Shown here piece by piece: positions 15,848 through 26,448 of a stretch of DNA of 64,000 nucleotides (position 1 is the first letter of the stretch; every line of letters starts with the position of its first letter). The stretch spans positions 33,199 through 97,198 of the forward strand of contig NZ_JANFAU010000015.1 of NCBI RefSeq assembly GCF_026130605.1. The letters are read 5' to 3'. Origin of the DNA: Sphingomonas lycopersici (GTDB lineage Bacteria; Pseudomonadota; Alphaproteobacteria; Sphingomonadales; Sphingomonadaceae). Position numbers and translations under genes: made by a program. Under the pieces are notes generated by a model. The model made no database searches. It was not told the DNA's origin and saw only the letters and a program-made list of their open reading frames with translations.

Positions 15848-17821
15848 CTACATCCCGAGCGAGGCGCGCAAGAAGGTGTCCGCCTTGTCGAGCATCTCGG
15901 CGCGTGCGGCAGAATCGTCGAGCTGGTGATCCAGCCCCTTGAATTCGACCAGTTCCACCTTCTTGCCCGCATCGCGCAGCTTATCGCGCATCAGCCGCGA
16001 TTCGTTGACGCGCACGTTCGAATCCTCGTCGCCGTGGAACAGCAGCACCGGTGCCTTGATCGCCGCCGCATTGCGCGCGGGCGATCCTTCGCGAACGTGC
16101 GGGCCGTTGCCGATGTAGCGATCGACGATCGAAAAGCTCATGTAGGCGCGCGCTTCGGTGCGCAACGTTTCCAGATCGGTGACCGGCGCGATCGCGACGA
16201 TCGCCTTGAACAGATCGGCATCGAGCGCCGCCGATTGCAGCGCGGCATAGCCGCCATAGGACCAGCCGACGATCGCCAGCTTGCCGGGATTGGCGATGCC
16301 TTGCTGGGTCAGCCAGCGGCCGGCGTCGTTGACGTCGCCGATCGCGGTGCGCCACGATTGGAAGCCGTTCTTCTGGAACCACGCCTCGCCATAGCCGCTC
16401 GACCCGCGGAAATTGGGCTGGAGCACCGCGAAGCCGCGCGCGGCGAAGAATTGCGCCAGCCAGTCGAAGCCCCATTCGTCGCGCGCACCCGGGCCGCCGT
16501 GCGGCATCACGATCGTCGGCAGGTTCTTCCCGTCGGTCCCCACCGGCAGCGTGAGATAGCCGGGGATCATCGTCCCGTCCGCCGCGCGGTAGCTGATCGG
16601 CTTCATTGTCGCGAGCTTGATATTGGCGAGCTCGGGGCGCGCGGCGAGCACCTCCTCCATCTTCCGCGTATCCTTGTGGAACAGATAATAGCGGCCGGGA
16701 TCGTCGTCGCTGCTGGCGCTGAGCAGCAGATCCTTTTCGTCGGCGCTGGCATCGACGAAGCGGATCTGCGGCAGGTTAGGGATCGCCTTGCCCAGCGCGG
16801 CGGAGAGTTTCGCCAGCTCGGGATCGAAGAATTGCGCGCGGCGCTTGTCGGTCACCCAGGATGCGCCGACGACGCGCTGCTGGCGCCCGATGCGGATCAG
16901 ATCGTCGACGTCGACCTCGGGGTGCGCGACGACCAATTGCTTGGTGAGATTGCCGTCGAGCGAGATGCGGAACACCGCGCGCCGCCCGTCGGCATCGTCG
17001 AAACCATAGACCGCGTCGAGCGTGGGATCGACCGCGATCGGGTTGAACCCCCGGCCGGCATCCATCCCGACGCGATATTGGCCGAGCGTCTGCCAGCTCC
17101 GCTCGCCGCGCTTGCGATAGCTGTAGGAGATCGTGTCGCTGCTATAGCCGCCGGCGGTTTCCCCCTGATTGCCCATGATGCGTATCGTGCCGATGCCGTC
17201 GCTGATATAATCGGCGGCGTGGGTCCGCGGCTGTTCGACCGGCCGGCGCGACAGCGACACGGTGTTGACCAGATCGATGCCGACCCCGCTCTTGTCGTTG
17301 GCGAGGCGCGTGCCGATCGTGTTCTCGGGCACATAAGTGTGCGTCATCAGCACCGAGCCGCCGCTGCCGTCACCCGTCCAGTCGACCACCGCGCCGCCGG
17401 ATTGCATGATGTTCAATGCACGAAAGCTGTTCGGTTCCTGCGACAGCCGCTTGAGCCCGCTGCCGTCGTCGTTGATCGCGAACATCCGCGTGAAGCCGAT
17501 CAGCGTGCCCGCGTCGTTGACCTGCATCGACACATGGCAGATCAGCCGCGACGGCGTGGTCCAGCGGCAATAATCGAGCTGCTCGGTGCCCGCGGCGTTG
17601 CGCAATATCGCCTTCAGCGGATTGTTGCTGAAATCGCTGACGGTCAGCATCTGGCCGCGCGCGCCGTCGGCCAGGAGGACCGCCACCTTCTTGCCGTCCG
17701 GCGACAGGCTGATGCCCTGGATCGATTCGCGCGCGCCGAACGCCTTGGCCTCGCGCGACGGCTCGGCGTGCGCCGCGGTCGCCGCGAGAGCGACGCCGGC
17801 GAGAAATACTGCTTTGTGCAT
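15848..17821 (-). CDS. S9 family prolyl oligopeptidase-like serine peptidase
   Basis: Exported peptidase of 657 residues. A signal peptide (residues 1-19, ending AATAAHAEP) precedes a beta-propeller-like domain to about residue 390 and an alpha/beta-hydrolase catalytic domain. The catalytic Ser is in GWSYGGYAAL near residue 520, Asp in HGDEDSNV near 597 and His in GLDHQLDD near 630. The oxyanion-side PHGGPGARDEWGF segment is also present. The ATG at 17821 has a GAGGGGGC ribosome site; an upstream in-frame start at 17848 would lengthen the leader implausibly. Probably degrades short peptides in the periplasm. Confidence 0.93.
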   Translation of the reverse strand: MHKAVFLAGVALAATAAHAEPSREAKAFGARESIQGISLSPDGKKVAVLLADGARGQMLTVSDFSNNPLKAILRNAAGTEQLDYCRWTTPSRLICHVSMQVNDAGTLIGFTRMFAINDDGSGLKRLSQEPNSFRALNIMQSGGAVVDWTGDGSGGSVLMTHTYVPENTIGTRLANDKSGVGIDLVNTVSLSRRPVEQPRTHAADYISDGIGTIRIMGNQGETAGGYSSDTISYSYRKRGERSWQTLGQYRVGMDAGRGFNPIAVDPTLDAVYGFDDADGRRAVFRISLDGNLTKQLVVAHPEVDVDDLIRIGRQQRVVGASWVTDKRRAQFFDPELAKLSAALGKAIPNLPQIRFVDASADEKDLLLSASSDDDPGRYYLFHKDTRKMEEVLAARPELANIKLATMKPISYRAADGTMIPGYLTLPVGTDGKNLPTIVMPHGGPGARDEWGFDWLAQFFAARGFAVLQPNFRGSSGYGEAWFQKNGFQSWRTAIGDVNDAGRWLTQQGIANPGKLAIVGWSYGGYAALQSAALDADLFKAIVAIAPVTDLETLRTEARAYMSFSIVDRYIGNGPHVREGSPARNAAAIKAPVLLFHGDEDSNVRVNESRLMRDKLRDAGKKVELVEFKGLDHQLDDSAARAEMLDKADTFLRASLGM

Positions 17822-17904
17822 CTTTGCCCCCTCTTCCCCTCGCGTCATGCTATCGCGCCTCGTGACCGGCGCAAGCGACCGAATGATCGGCGGATGAGAA
17901 ATTC

Positions 17905-18606
17905 GTGAAAGATATCACCAATATCGTTGTACTTACCGGCGCCGGCATTTCCGCCGAGAGCGGACTTGCCACTTTCCGCGGTCCCGGCGGGCTGTGGGAG
18001 GGGCATCGCGTCGAGGATGTCTGCACCCCCGAGGCGCTGGCGCGCGACGCGGCGCTGGTGCATCGCTTCTACGATGCGCGGCGCGCGGCGCTGGGCGGCG
18101 TCGTCCCCAATGCCGCGCATGACGCGCTGGCGCGGCTTGATCGCGACTGGCCGGGCGAATTGCTGATCGTCACCCAGAATGTCGACGACCTCCACGAGCG
18201 CGCCGGGGCGCGGCGGATGCTCCATATGCACGGCGAGCTCAACTCGGCGCTCTGCGCGGCGTGCGATGCGCGCCGGCCGTGGACCGGCAGCCTCCCGCCG
18301 GGCACGTCATGCGACGGTTGCGGCGCACCCGTGCTCCGCCCCGACATCGTGTTCTTCGGCGAGATGCCCTATCAAATGGACACGATCGACCGCGCGCTGG
18401 CGACATGCGACCTGTTCGTCTCGATCGGCACCTCGGGCGCGGTCTATCCGGCCGCGGGCTTCGTCCAGACCGCGCGCTATCACGGCGCGGCGACGCTCGA
18501 ACTCAACCTCGAGCCCTCCGCCGGGAGCGGCTGGTTCGGCGAAACGCGGCTCGGCCCGGCATCCGAACTGGTGCCCGGCTGGGTCGACCAGATGCTCGGC
18601 GCCTAA
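17905..18606 (+). CDS. cobB: NAD-dependent protein deacylase, sirtuin class III (CobB)
   Basis: Removes acyl groups from protein lysines using NAD. In 233 residues it shows the NAD site GAGISAESGLATFRG, the QNVDDLHERAG motif, the catalytic HMHGEL His, a zinc site with two CxxC pairs (CAACD and CDGCG) and GTSGAVYPAAG. The Tyr and Arg of FYDARRA match the pair that marks class III sirtuins active on succinyl or malonyl groups as well as acetyl groups. Start GTG at 17905. Its stop overlaps the stop of convergent era in the four bases 18603-18606. Confidence 0.94.
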   Translation: MKDITNIVVLTGAGISAESGLATFRGPGGLWEGHRVEDVCTPEALARDAALVHRFYDARRAALGGVVPNAAHDALARLDRDWPGELLIVTQNVDDLHERAGARRMLHMHGELNSALCAACDARRPWTGSLPPGTSCDGCGAPVLRPDIVFFGEMPYQMDTIDRALATCDLFVSIGTSGAVYPAAGFVQTARYHGAATLELNLEPSAGSGWFGETRLGPASELVPGWVDQMLGA

Positions 18607-19496
18607 TCGACCCAGTCGAGCCCGATATCGCGATAGACCCCGCGATCCTCGTCCCAGCCCGGCTTGACCTTGACGTGCAGGTAGAGATGCACCGGCCGGT
18701 CGAGCAGCACCGCCAGCTCGGCGCGCGCGCGGGCGCCGATCTCGCGGATGCGGCTGCCGCCCTTGCCGAGGATGATCGCGCGCTGGGTCGGGCGCTCGAC
18801 GAGGATCTGCTGGTGGATCTCGGCCGAGCCGTCCTCGCGATCGACGAACTTCTCGGTCTCGATCGTGCTCGAATAGGGCAGTTCGGCGTGGAGCTGGAGG
18901 TAGAGCTGCTCGCGCGTCACCTCCGCGGCGAGCGCGCGCTCGGTCGCGTCGGACACCTGGTCCTCGGGATAATGCCACGGCCCTTCGGGCATCGCACGCG
19001 CCAGCGCCGCCTTGAGTTCGGGCACCCCGTCTCCCGTCGTCGCGCTGACGAAGAAGGTTTCGGCGAAGGGCGCGATCGCGTTGAGCCGCTCGGCATGCGC
19101 GAGCAGCCGCGGCTTGTCCGCGACATCGACCTTGTTGAGGATCAGGTAGCGCGGCTCGCGGCGCTCGGCGAGGCGCTCGGCGATCTCCACCACCTTGGGG
19201 GCGAGCCCGCCCTTGGCGTCGACGACGAAGGCGAGCAGATCCGCCCCCTCCGCGCCGCCCCATGCCGCGGCGACCATCGCGCGATCGAGCCGGCGCTTGG
19301 GATCGAAGATGCCGGGGGTGTCGACGAGCAGCAATTGCGTCTCGCCGCTGATCGCGACCCCCATCAGCCGGGTGCGCGTCGTCTGCGCCTTGGGGCTGAC
19401 GATCGCCACCTTCTGCCCGACGAGCGCGTTGACGAGGGTGGACTTGCCGGCGTTGGGCGCGCCGACCACCGCGATCAGGCCGCAGGATTGGGTCAT
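18603..19496 (-). CDS. era: GTPase Era
   Basis: Ribosome-assembly GTPase that binds 16S rRNA, 297 residues. G1 is GAPNAGKST, G3 is DTPG and G4 is NKVD, followed by a C-terminal KH domain (ILGKGGSRIREIGARAR). The ATG at 19496 matches the family start and overlaps the stop of the GIY-YIG gene (ATGA). Extending upstream in frame would translate a family B repeat as PPFDKLRANG, which is clearly not native. It is the last gene of the lepB-rnc-(GIY-YIG)-era operon. Confidence 0.97.
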   Translation of the reverse strand: MTQSCGLIAVVGAPNAGKSTLVNALVGQKVAIVSPKAQTTRTRLMGVAISGETQLLLVDTPGIFDPKRRLDRAMVAAAWGGAEGADLLAFVVDAKGGLAPKVVEIAERLAERREPRYLILNKVDVADKPRLLAHAERLNAIAPFAETFFVSATTGDGVPELKAALARAMPEGPWHYPEDQVSDATERALAAEVTREQLYLQLHAELPYSSTIETEKFVDREDGSAEIHQQILVERPTQRAIILGKGGSRIREIGARARAELAVLLDRPVHLYLHVKVKPGWDEDRGVYRDIGLDWVD

Positions 19497-19840
19497 GCGT
19501 GATCCTCTGCGCGGGTACCCACATCCGTTCGCCCTGAGCTTGTCGAAGGGCGGCCTGCCACCTGCCGGTTGCGCGCCAGTCGTGACATCTCCTGCCAGTC
19601 GCCGCAAACCAGCGCTTCCTTTTTGGCGCGCGTCCACCCCTTGATGCGGCGTTCGGCCTCCAATGCCTCCAGCCTAGTCGGAAATTCCTGACTCCAGACG
19701 AGTGCCACCGGTCGGCGATGCCGGGTATGGCCCTCGATTTGTCCTGCTTGATGTTGGTTCATTCGCATTTCGAGATTGTCTGTGTGACCGCAATAGAAGG
19801 AGTTGTCTGCGCAGCGGAGAAGATAAGCCCAGAAGGTCAT
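19493..19840 (-). CDS. GIY-YIG nuclease-domain protein
   Basis: A single-domain GIY-YIG protein of about 115 residues. The domain core is visible: WAYLLRCADNSFYCGHT (the GIY...YIG region is degenerate as AYLL...YCGHT), NLEMRMNQHQAG, EALEAERRIKGWTR with the catalytic-side Glu and Arg. Residues from about 95 on (RPSTSSGRTD) come from a family B repeat read in frame. ATG 19840 fits the family start; ATG 19855 would add MVGAP. It lies between rnc and era in an otherwise conserved operon and overlaps era by four bases. Role unknown; these short GIY-YIG proteins may act on DNA structures. Confidence 0.82.
   Translation of the reverse strand: MTFWAYLLRCADNSFYCGHTDNLEMRMNQHQAGQIEGHTRHRRPVALVWSQEFPTRLEALEAERRIKGWTRAKKEALVCGDWQEMSRLARNRQVAGRPSTSSGRTDVGTRAEDHA
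19527..19550. repeat. Family B repeat half-element
   Basis: A single arm (GTTCGCCCTGAGCTTGTCGA) without its partner, located inside the 3' end of the GIY-YIG gene and just upstream of era. Confidence 0.75.
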
Positions 19841-19859
19841 GGGCGCGCCGACCATGATC

Positions 19860-19937
19860 CGTTCGCCCTGAGCCTGTCGAAGGGCGTCCCGCCGCCCGAG
19901 AGTCGGGGACGCCCTTCGACAAGCTCAGGGCGAACGG
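19860..19937. repeat. Family B palindromic repeat, copy 3
   Basis: Complete pair of arms (GTTCGCCCTGAGCCTGTCGA and its inverse) with a loop of about 30 bases, between the rnc stop and the GIY-YIG start. Together with the half-element at 19527 it brackets the GIY-YIG gene. Confidence 0.85.
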
Positions 19938-19973
19938 GGTGCGGGAGGTTCGGGCGTTCTCCCCCGCGCACGA

Positions 19974-20693
19974 TCACCGCACCTTCTCCAGCAACGCTTT
20001 GGCCGCCGCGGTCTCCGCCTCCTGCTTGCTCCCGCCCTCGGCGGTCGCCTCGGCCAGCTTGGGGATCGCCGCCTTCACCGTGAAGCGCGGCGCGTGGCCC
20101 GGCCCGGCGCGGTCGATCACTTCATAGACCGGGGGCTTGCGCTGATGCGCCGCGGCCCATTCCTGCAGCGCCGATTTGGGATGCTGCGGCGCCGCCGATC
20201 CGGTGGCGATGCGATCCCCCCACAAACGGCGGATCGCATCGCGCGCCGCCGCCAGCCCGGCATCGCGATAGAGCGCGCCGAGCAATGCCTCCATCACATC
20301 GCCGAGCACATTGTCGCTGTCGCTCGCCCCGTCGTCGCGCGCCTGCTTGCCGAGCCGCAGATGCGCCGGCACCCCCAGTCCGCGCGCCACCTCGGCGCAG
20401 ACCGCGCCGGTGACGAGCGCGTTGAACCGCTTCGACAGCGCGCCTTCCGGATCGGCCGGGAAACGCTCGTAAAGCCATTCGGCGATCACCAGCCCGAGCA
20501 CGCGATCGCCGAGAAACTCCAGCCGCTCGTAATTGGCGTCGGAGCGGCTGCCGTGGGTCAGCGCGCGCTCGTAATCGGCCAGCGCGCCGGGCGGGCGGCC
20601 GAGCGCCTCGCCCAGCCAGCCGGCGAGATCGGCGGGCTCGCTCAGAAGCCGCCCCCGATCCGGTTCCAGCGCGCGGCGGTGATCCAGGTCCAC
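19974..20693 (-). CDS. rnc: Ribonuclease III
   Basis: Double-strand RNA endonuclease for rRNA and mRNA processing. It has the signature NYERLEFLGDRVLGLV, the second metal-site acidic stretch DNVLGDVMEALLGALY, and a C-terminal dsRNA-binding domain (HPKSALQEWAAAHQ... to KALLEKVR). The only conventional start is GTG at 20693, which would overlap lepB by 52 bases and add MDLDHRRALEPDRGRL. A CTG at 20645, overlapping the lepB stop as CTGA, gives MSEPADLAGW and 223 residues, closer to the family norm. Either way the gene is coupled to lepB. Confidence 0.95.
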   Translation of the reverse strand: MDLDHRRALEPDRGRLLSEPADLAGWLGEALGRPPGALADYERALTHGSRSDANYERLEFLGDRVLGLVIAEWLYERFPADPEGALSKRFNALVTGAVCAEVARGLGVPAHLRLGKQARDDGASDSDNVLGDVMEALLGALYRDAGLAAARDAIRRLWGDRIATGSAAPQHPKSALQEWAAAHQRKPPVYEVIDRAGPGHAPRFTVKAAIPKLAEATAEGGSKQEAETAAAKALLEKVR

Positions 20694-21499
20694 GGCAGGA
20701 CCCAGTTCGCCGAGCCGTCGGTCGACCAGAACAGGATCACCGCCTTGCCCTCGATATTCTCCATCGGGACATAGCCGAACCCGCCCGATGCCTGGCTGAA
20801 ACGGCTGTCTTCCGAATTGTCGCGATTGTCGCCCATCATGAAGACATGACCGGCGGGGACGGTGAACAGCTCGGTATCGTCGGCCACCGTCTGCCCCATG
20901 TCGAGCACTTCATAGGAGCGCCCTCCGGGCAGCGTCTCGCGGAAGCGCGGATAGCGGCACACCTGCTTGCCGCCTTGCACGTCCTGGAATTGCGGCATGC
21001 ATTTGTCGGGGCCGTAATTGGGGGTGAGCGGGACGATGAAATCGTCGATCCGCTGCTTGGGCACCGGCTGGCCGTTGAGGATCAGCACGCCGCCTTTCAT
21101 CTGCACCGTATCGCCGGGCAACCCGATCACGCGCTTGATCACGTCATGATCGTTGGCCGGGGGGCCGCGGAACACCACGGTATCGCCGCGCGTCGGCGTG
21201 CCGCCGAACAGCCGCCCCGGAATCGGCGGGAAGCCGAACGGGAGCGACCAGCGCGAATAGCCGTAATTCCATTTCGAAACGAACAGATAGTCGCCGATCA
21301 GCAGCCGCGGCAACATCGATTCGGACGGAATCGAGAAAGGCGCGAAGACGAAGCTGCGGAACAGCCAGACGATGATCGCCAGCTTGACGAGAAAGCGCAG
21401 CGTATCGCGCATTTCCGATTTTTTGGGCGCCGCGGCGGCGGCGGTCGCCTTGCCGATCGGCTGCGGGATATCGTCGGGCGGGGTGTCCTGTTCGGCCAT
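20642..21499 (-). CDS. lepB: Signal peptidase I
   Basis: Inner-membrane leader peptidase, 285 residues. One membrane segment near residues 33-52 precedes the catalytic Ser in PSESMLP; the catalytic Lys is in DVIKRVIGLPGD; box E is GDNRDNSEDSR. ATG 21499 gives the usual cytoplasmic N-terminus; the next upstream start adds residues with no support. It heads the lepB-rnc-(GIY-YIG)-era operon and is divergent from pgi. Confidence 0.96.
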   Translation of the reverse strand: MAEQDTPPDDIPQPIGKATAAAAAPKKSEMRDTLRFLVKLAIIVWLFRSFVFAPFSIPSESMLPRLLIGDYLFVSKWNYGYSRWSLPFGFPPIPGRLFGGTPTRGDTVVFRGPPANDHDVIKRVIGLPGDTVQMKGGVLILNGQPVPKQRIDDFIVPLTPNYGPDKCMPQFQDVQGGKQVCRYPRFRETLPGGRSYEVLDMGQTVADDTELFTVPAGHVFMMGDNRDNSEDSRFSQASGGFGYVPMENIEGKAVILFWSTDGSANWVLPWTWITAARWNRIGGGF

Positions 21500-21600
21500 G
21501 CGGCCCGGCGTTGCCCAAGCACGCGCGCGCGTCAAGCCGCTGGCGTGTGGAACCGCGTATCGGTAACTGCTGTTCCAAGTTGAGTACAGGAAGGCGGATC

Positions 21601-23094
21601 ATGGCGGACTGGTCGACGATCGCGGCATTGCCGCAGCAGAAGCTCACCCAATTGTTCGACGCGGATGCCGGGCGGCTCGAACGCCTGTCGCTCGATGTCG
21701 CGGGGATCCATTTCGATTTTTCCAAGACGCATCTCACCGCCGAGATGATCGCGGCATTCGATGCACTGGCGCGGGCGAGCGATCTTGCCGGCAAGCGCGA
21801 GGCGATGTTCGGCGGCGCGCATGTCAACGTCACCGAGGATCGCCCGGTCGAGCACACCGCCGAGCGCGGCGAGGGCAATCCCGAAAGCGTGCGCCGCGCG
21901 CGCGGCTATCACGCGCGGATGCGCGCGCTGGTCGACGCGATCGAGGCCGATGCGTTCGGGCCGGTGCGGCATATCCTCCACATCGGGATCGGCGGATCGG
22001 CGCTGGGGCCGCATCTGCTGGTCGATGCGCTCGGGCGCGATTCGGATCGCTACGACGTCGCGGTCGTCTCCAATGTCGACGGCATGGCGCTGGAGGATGT
22101 GTTCAACCTGTTCGATCCGGCCGCGACGCTGCTGGTGGTCGCGTCCAAGACCTTCACCACCACCGAAACGATGATGAACGCCGAGAGCGCGATCGCGTGG
22201 ATGACCGAGCACGGGGTCGAGGACCCCTATGGCCGCGTCGTCGCGCTGACCGCCAGCCCCGACAAGGCGATCGAATGGGGTGTCGACGAAACCCGCGTGC
22301 TGCCGTTCAGTGAGGGCGTCGGCGGGCGCTATTCCTTATGGTCGTCGATCGGCTTTCCCGCCGCGATCAAATTGGGGTGGGACCAGTTCGAGGAATTGCT
22401 CGAGGGCGCGGCGGAGATGGATCGTCATTTCCGCCTTGCCGCGCTGCACGAGAATGCCCCGGTGCTCGCCGCCTTCGCCGATCTTTATTACACCCAGGTC
22501 CGCCGCGCCGAGACGCGCGCGCCCTTCGCCTATGACGAAAGGCTGCGGCTGCTGCCCAGCTACCTCCAGCAGCTCGAGATGGAATCGAACGGCAAGGGCG
22601 TGACGATCGATGGCAAGCCGGTGACCTATCCCACCGCCGCGATCACCTGGGGCGGGGTCGGCACCGATGCGCAGCATGCGGTGTTCCAGCTGCTGCATCA
22701 GGGGACGCATCTCGTCCCGGTCGAATTCCTCGCGGTGATCGAACAAGGCGATACGCTGCCCGAGGAGCATCACCGCCAGTTGCTGCTCAACGCCTTTGCG
22801 CAGGGCGCGGCGCTGATGAAGGGGCGCGAAAACCCCGACGATCCGGCGCGCGCCTATCCCGGCGACCGCCCCTCGTCGACCTTGCTGCTCGACCAGCTCG
22901 ACGCGCGGACATTGGGCGCGCTGATCGCTTTCTACGAGCATCGCGTGTTCGTGAACGGCGTGCTCTTGGGGATCAATTCCTTCGACCAGTTCGGGGTCGA
23001 GCTGGGCAAGGAAATGGCCAAGGCGGCGGCGAAGGGCGGGGGGAGCTTCGATCCCTCGACCGACGACCTGATCCGGCGCGCCGGGCTGGCGTAA
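21601..23094 (+). CDS. pgi: Glucose-6-phosphate isomerase
   Basis: Interconverts glucose 6-phosphate and fructose 6-phosphate. The 497 residues contain the phosphate-binding GIGGSALGPHLL, the SKTFTTTETM segment, GGRYSLWSSIG, the QQLEMESNGKG region and the C-terminal SFDQFGVELGK with the active-site Lys. The ATG at 21601 follows an AGGAAGG ribosome site. A family A repeat follows the gene. No other sugar genes adjoin. Confidence 0.97.
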   Translation: MADWSTIAALPQQKLTQLFDADAGRLERLSLDVAGIHFDFSKTHLTAEMIAAFDALARASDLAGKREAMFGGAHVNVTEDRPVEHTAERGEGNPESVRRARGYHARMRALVDAIEADAFGPVRHILHIGIGGSALGPHLLVDALGRDSDRYDVAVVSNVDGMALEDVFNLFDPAATLLVVASKTFTTTETMMNAESAIAWMTEHGVEDPYGRVVALTASPDKAIEWGVDETRVLPFSEGVGGRYSLWSSIGFPAAIKLGWDQFEELLEGAAEMDRHFRLAALHENAPVLAAFADLYYTQVRRAETRAPFAYDERLRLLPSYLQQLEMESNGKGVTIDGKPVTYPTAAITWGGVGTDAQHAVFQLLHQGTHLVPVEFLAVIEQGDTLPEEHHRQLLLNAFAQGAALMKGRENPDDPARAYPGDRPSSTLLLDQLDARTLGALIAFYEHRVFVNGVLLGINSFDQFGVELGKEMAKAAAKGGGSFDPSTDDLIRRAGLA

Positions 23095-23101
23095 GCAATC
23101 A

Positions 23102-23198
23102 CCGTCATTCCCGCGAAGGCGGGAATCCATTCTCGCAGGTCAGGGAAAGAGCCGCCCCGCCAGCCAGAATGGATTCCCGCCTTCGCGGGAATGACGGC
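23102..23198. repeat. Family A palindromic repeat, copy 4
   Basis: Nearly perfect inverted arms of about 33 bases (CCGTCATTCCCGCGAAGGCG and inverse) with a loop of about 30 bases. It lies directly after pgi and could form a very stable hairpin in the pgi transcript. Confidence 0.9.
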
Positions 23199-23306
23199 GG
23201 TGGGCGCGGTTTCTGAACACTCCTTTACAGTGATCGGGATTTTGATCCTTTCGTCGAGCACCTCGGGCTCATATCTGCGCTCGACAGCGCTCGCGGAGAC
23301 AGTTGA

Positions 23307-24656
23307 ATGGCCGAATACGATTATGACCTGTTCACCATCGGCGCCGGCTCGGGCGGGACGCGTGCGAGCCGGGTGGCGGCGGCGCATGGCGCGCGGGTGG
23401 CGGTCGCGGAGGAATATCGCGTCGGCGGCACCTGCGTCATCCGCGGCTGCGTGCCCAAGAAACTGCTCGTCTATGGCGCGCATTTCGCCGAGGATCTGAA
23501 AGACGCCAAGCGCTTCGGCTGGCAGGTGCCCGACGAATGCGCGTTCGACTGGAAGACGCTCCAGGCCAATGTGCTGGCCGAGGTCGACCGGATCAACCTC
23601 GCTTATACGCATACGCTCGAAACCAACGGCGCGGAGATCATCCACCAGCGCGTCACGGTCACCGGCCCCAACGAGCTGACGCTCGCCGACGGGACCAAGA
23701 AGACCGCCAAGACGATCCTTGTCGCGACCGGCGCGCATCCGCACATCCCGCAATTCCCTGGGCACGAACATGGCATCACCTCCAACGAGGCGTTCCATCT
23801 CGAGGCGATCCCGAAGCGCGTGCTGATCGCCGGCGCGGGCTATATCGCCAACGAATTCGCCGGCATCTTCCACCAGCTCGGCGCGCACGTCATCGTGATG
23901 AACCGCACCAAGGAAATCCTGCGCGGCTACGATCTGCAGATCCGCGACCGGCTGCTCCAGATCAGCATGATGAAGGGGCTCGAATTCCGCTTCGACGCGA
24001 CTTTCGAGAAGATCGACAGGAACGACGACGGCTCGCTCACCGTCCATATGTCGGGGCACGAGCCCGCGACGGTCGATTGCGTGATGTACGCCACCGGCCG
24101 CCTGCCCAATACCAAGGGGCTGGGGCTGGAGAATGCCGGGGTCGAGCTCGACGAGAAGGGCGCGGTGAAGGTCGACGCGCACAATCGCACCACCTGTCCG
24201 TCGATCTATGCGGTGGGCGACGTCACCAACCGCATCCAGCTCACCCCGGTCGCGATCCGCGAAGGGCAGGCGTTCGCCGAGAATATGTTCGGCGGCGGCA
24301 ATGTGACGGTCGATTACGACAATGTCCCCAACGCCTGTTTCAGCCACCCGCCGATCGCGGGGGTCGGGATGACCGAGTCGGAGGCGCGGCAGAAGCTCGG
24401 GTCGGTGAAGGTCTATTCGTCCGATTTCCGCCCGATGAAGAACGTCCTCGCCGGGCGCGACGAGCGGGCGCTATACAAGATGGTGTGCGACGGCGAGACC
24501 GATCGCGTCGTCGGCATCCATATGATCGGGCCAGAGGTGGCGGAGATCATCCAGTCCGCCGCGGTCGCGGTGAAGGCCGGGCTGACCAAGGCGCAATTCG
24601 ACGCCACCGTCGCGCTCCACCCGACGATGGCCGAGGAGCTGGTGCTGCTGAAATAA
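23307..24656 (+). CDS. gor: Glutathione-disulfide reductase
   Basis: NADPH-dependent reductase of oxidised glutathione, 449 residues. FAD motif TIGAGSGGTRASR, redox Cys pair in GGTCVIRGCVPKKL, NADPH motif GAGYIANEFAG, second FAD motif YAVGDV and the interface catalytic His in VALHPTMAEE. The Arg pair of the NADPH-binding loop is present as NRTKEILR. Cytoplasmic, monocistronic, flanked by repeats on both sides. Confidence 0.93.
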   Translation: MAEYDYDLFTIGAGSGGTRASRVAAAHGARVAVAEEYRVGGTCVIRGCVPKKLLVYGAHFAEDLKDAKRFGWQVPDECAFDWKTLQANVLAEVDRINLAYTHTLETNGAEIIHQRVTVTGPNELTLADGTKKTAKTILVATGAHPHIPQFPGHEHGITSNEAFHLEAIPKRVLIAGAGYIANEFAGIFHQLGAHVIVMNRTKEILRGYDLQIRDRLLQISMMKGLEFRFDATFEKIDRNDDGSLTVHMSGHEPATVDCVMYATGRLPNTKGLGLENAGVELDEKGAVKVDAHNRTTCPSIYAVGDVTNRIQLTPVAIREGQAFAENMFGGGNVTVDYDNVPNACFSHPPIAGVGMTESEARQKLGSVKVYSSDFRPMKNVLAGRDERALYKMVCDGETDRVVGIHMIGPEVAEIIQSAAVAVKAGLTKAQFDATVALHPTMAEELVLLK

Positions 24657-24677
24657 GGCAGTCCGTCTACACACTCA

Positions 24678-24790
24678 CTCCGTCCCCCCGGCCTCGAGCC
24701 GGAGTCCATCGTGCCTCAGGCTTCGCGGCAAGAACCTCATGTCTCGCGCGTGCCTCCCGATGGACCCCGGCTTGAGGGCGGGGTGGCGGG
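24678..24790. repeat. Family A palindromic repeat, copy 5
   Basis: More diverged arms: CCCCCCGGCCTCGAGCCGGAGTCCA-like (about 24683-24710) and GGACCCCGGCTTGAGGGCGG (about 24761-24780), between gor and lpdA. Confidence 0.75.
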
Positions 24791-24896
24791 GGTGAATATC
24801 GATCAGTGTGCGCATGAAGGATAGCGGGGGTTGCCTCCCCGCCCGCAAGGGCTATGTCCCAACCCAATTCCCGCTGGAAACATGAAGCGAGCGACC

Positions 24897-26289
<1,393 letters not shown>

Positions 26290-26291
<2 letters not shown>

Positions 26292-26337
26292 CCGCGCCAA
26301 GCCGCAGCGAAAGCTGCGGCGCGGCCTCGCCGCGGTC
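26290..26337. other. Nested stem-loop after lpdA
   Basis: An inner perfect hairpin GCCGCAGC-GAAA-GCTGCGGC (26301-26320) inside an outer stem GACCGCG (26290-26296) / CGCGGTC (26331-26337). There is no T tract. It may stabilise the lpdA mRNA 3' end or act in factor-dependent termination. Confidence 0.5.
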
Positions 26338-26448
26338 AGATCGACCGGCGGCGCCTCAAGCGGCGTCCGACGACGCGGCTTTGCCGCGGCGGGCTGGCTT
26401 TGTGTTCGAACCGTTCACCCGATATCCGGATCGCCGCCGCCGCCGTTG

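Noticed and set aside
26404..26412. A tRNA-like GTTCGAACC segment between lpdA and the MetE-like gene
   Set aside because: No acceptor stem, anticodon arm or CCA end could be paired around it.
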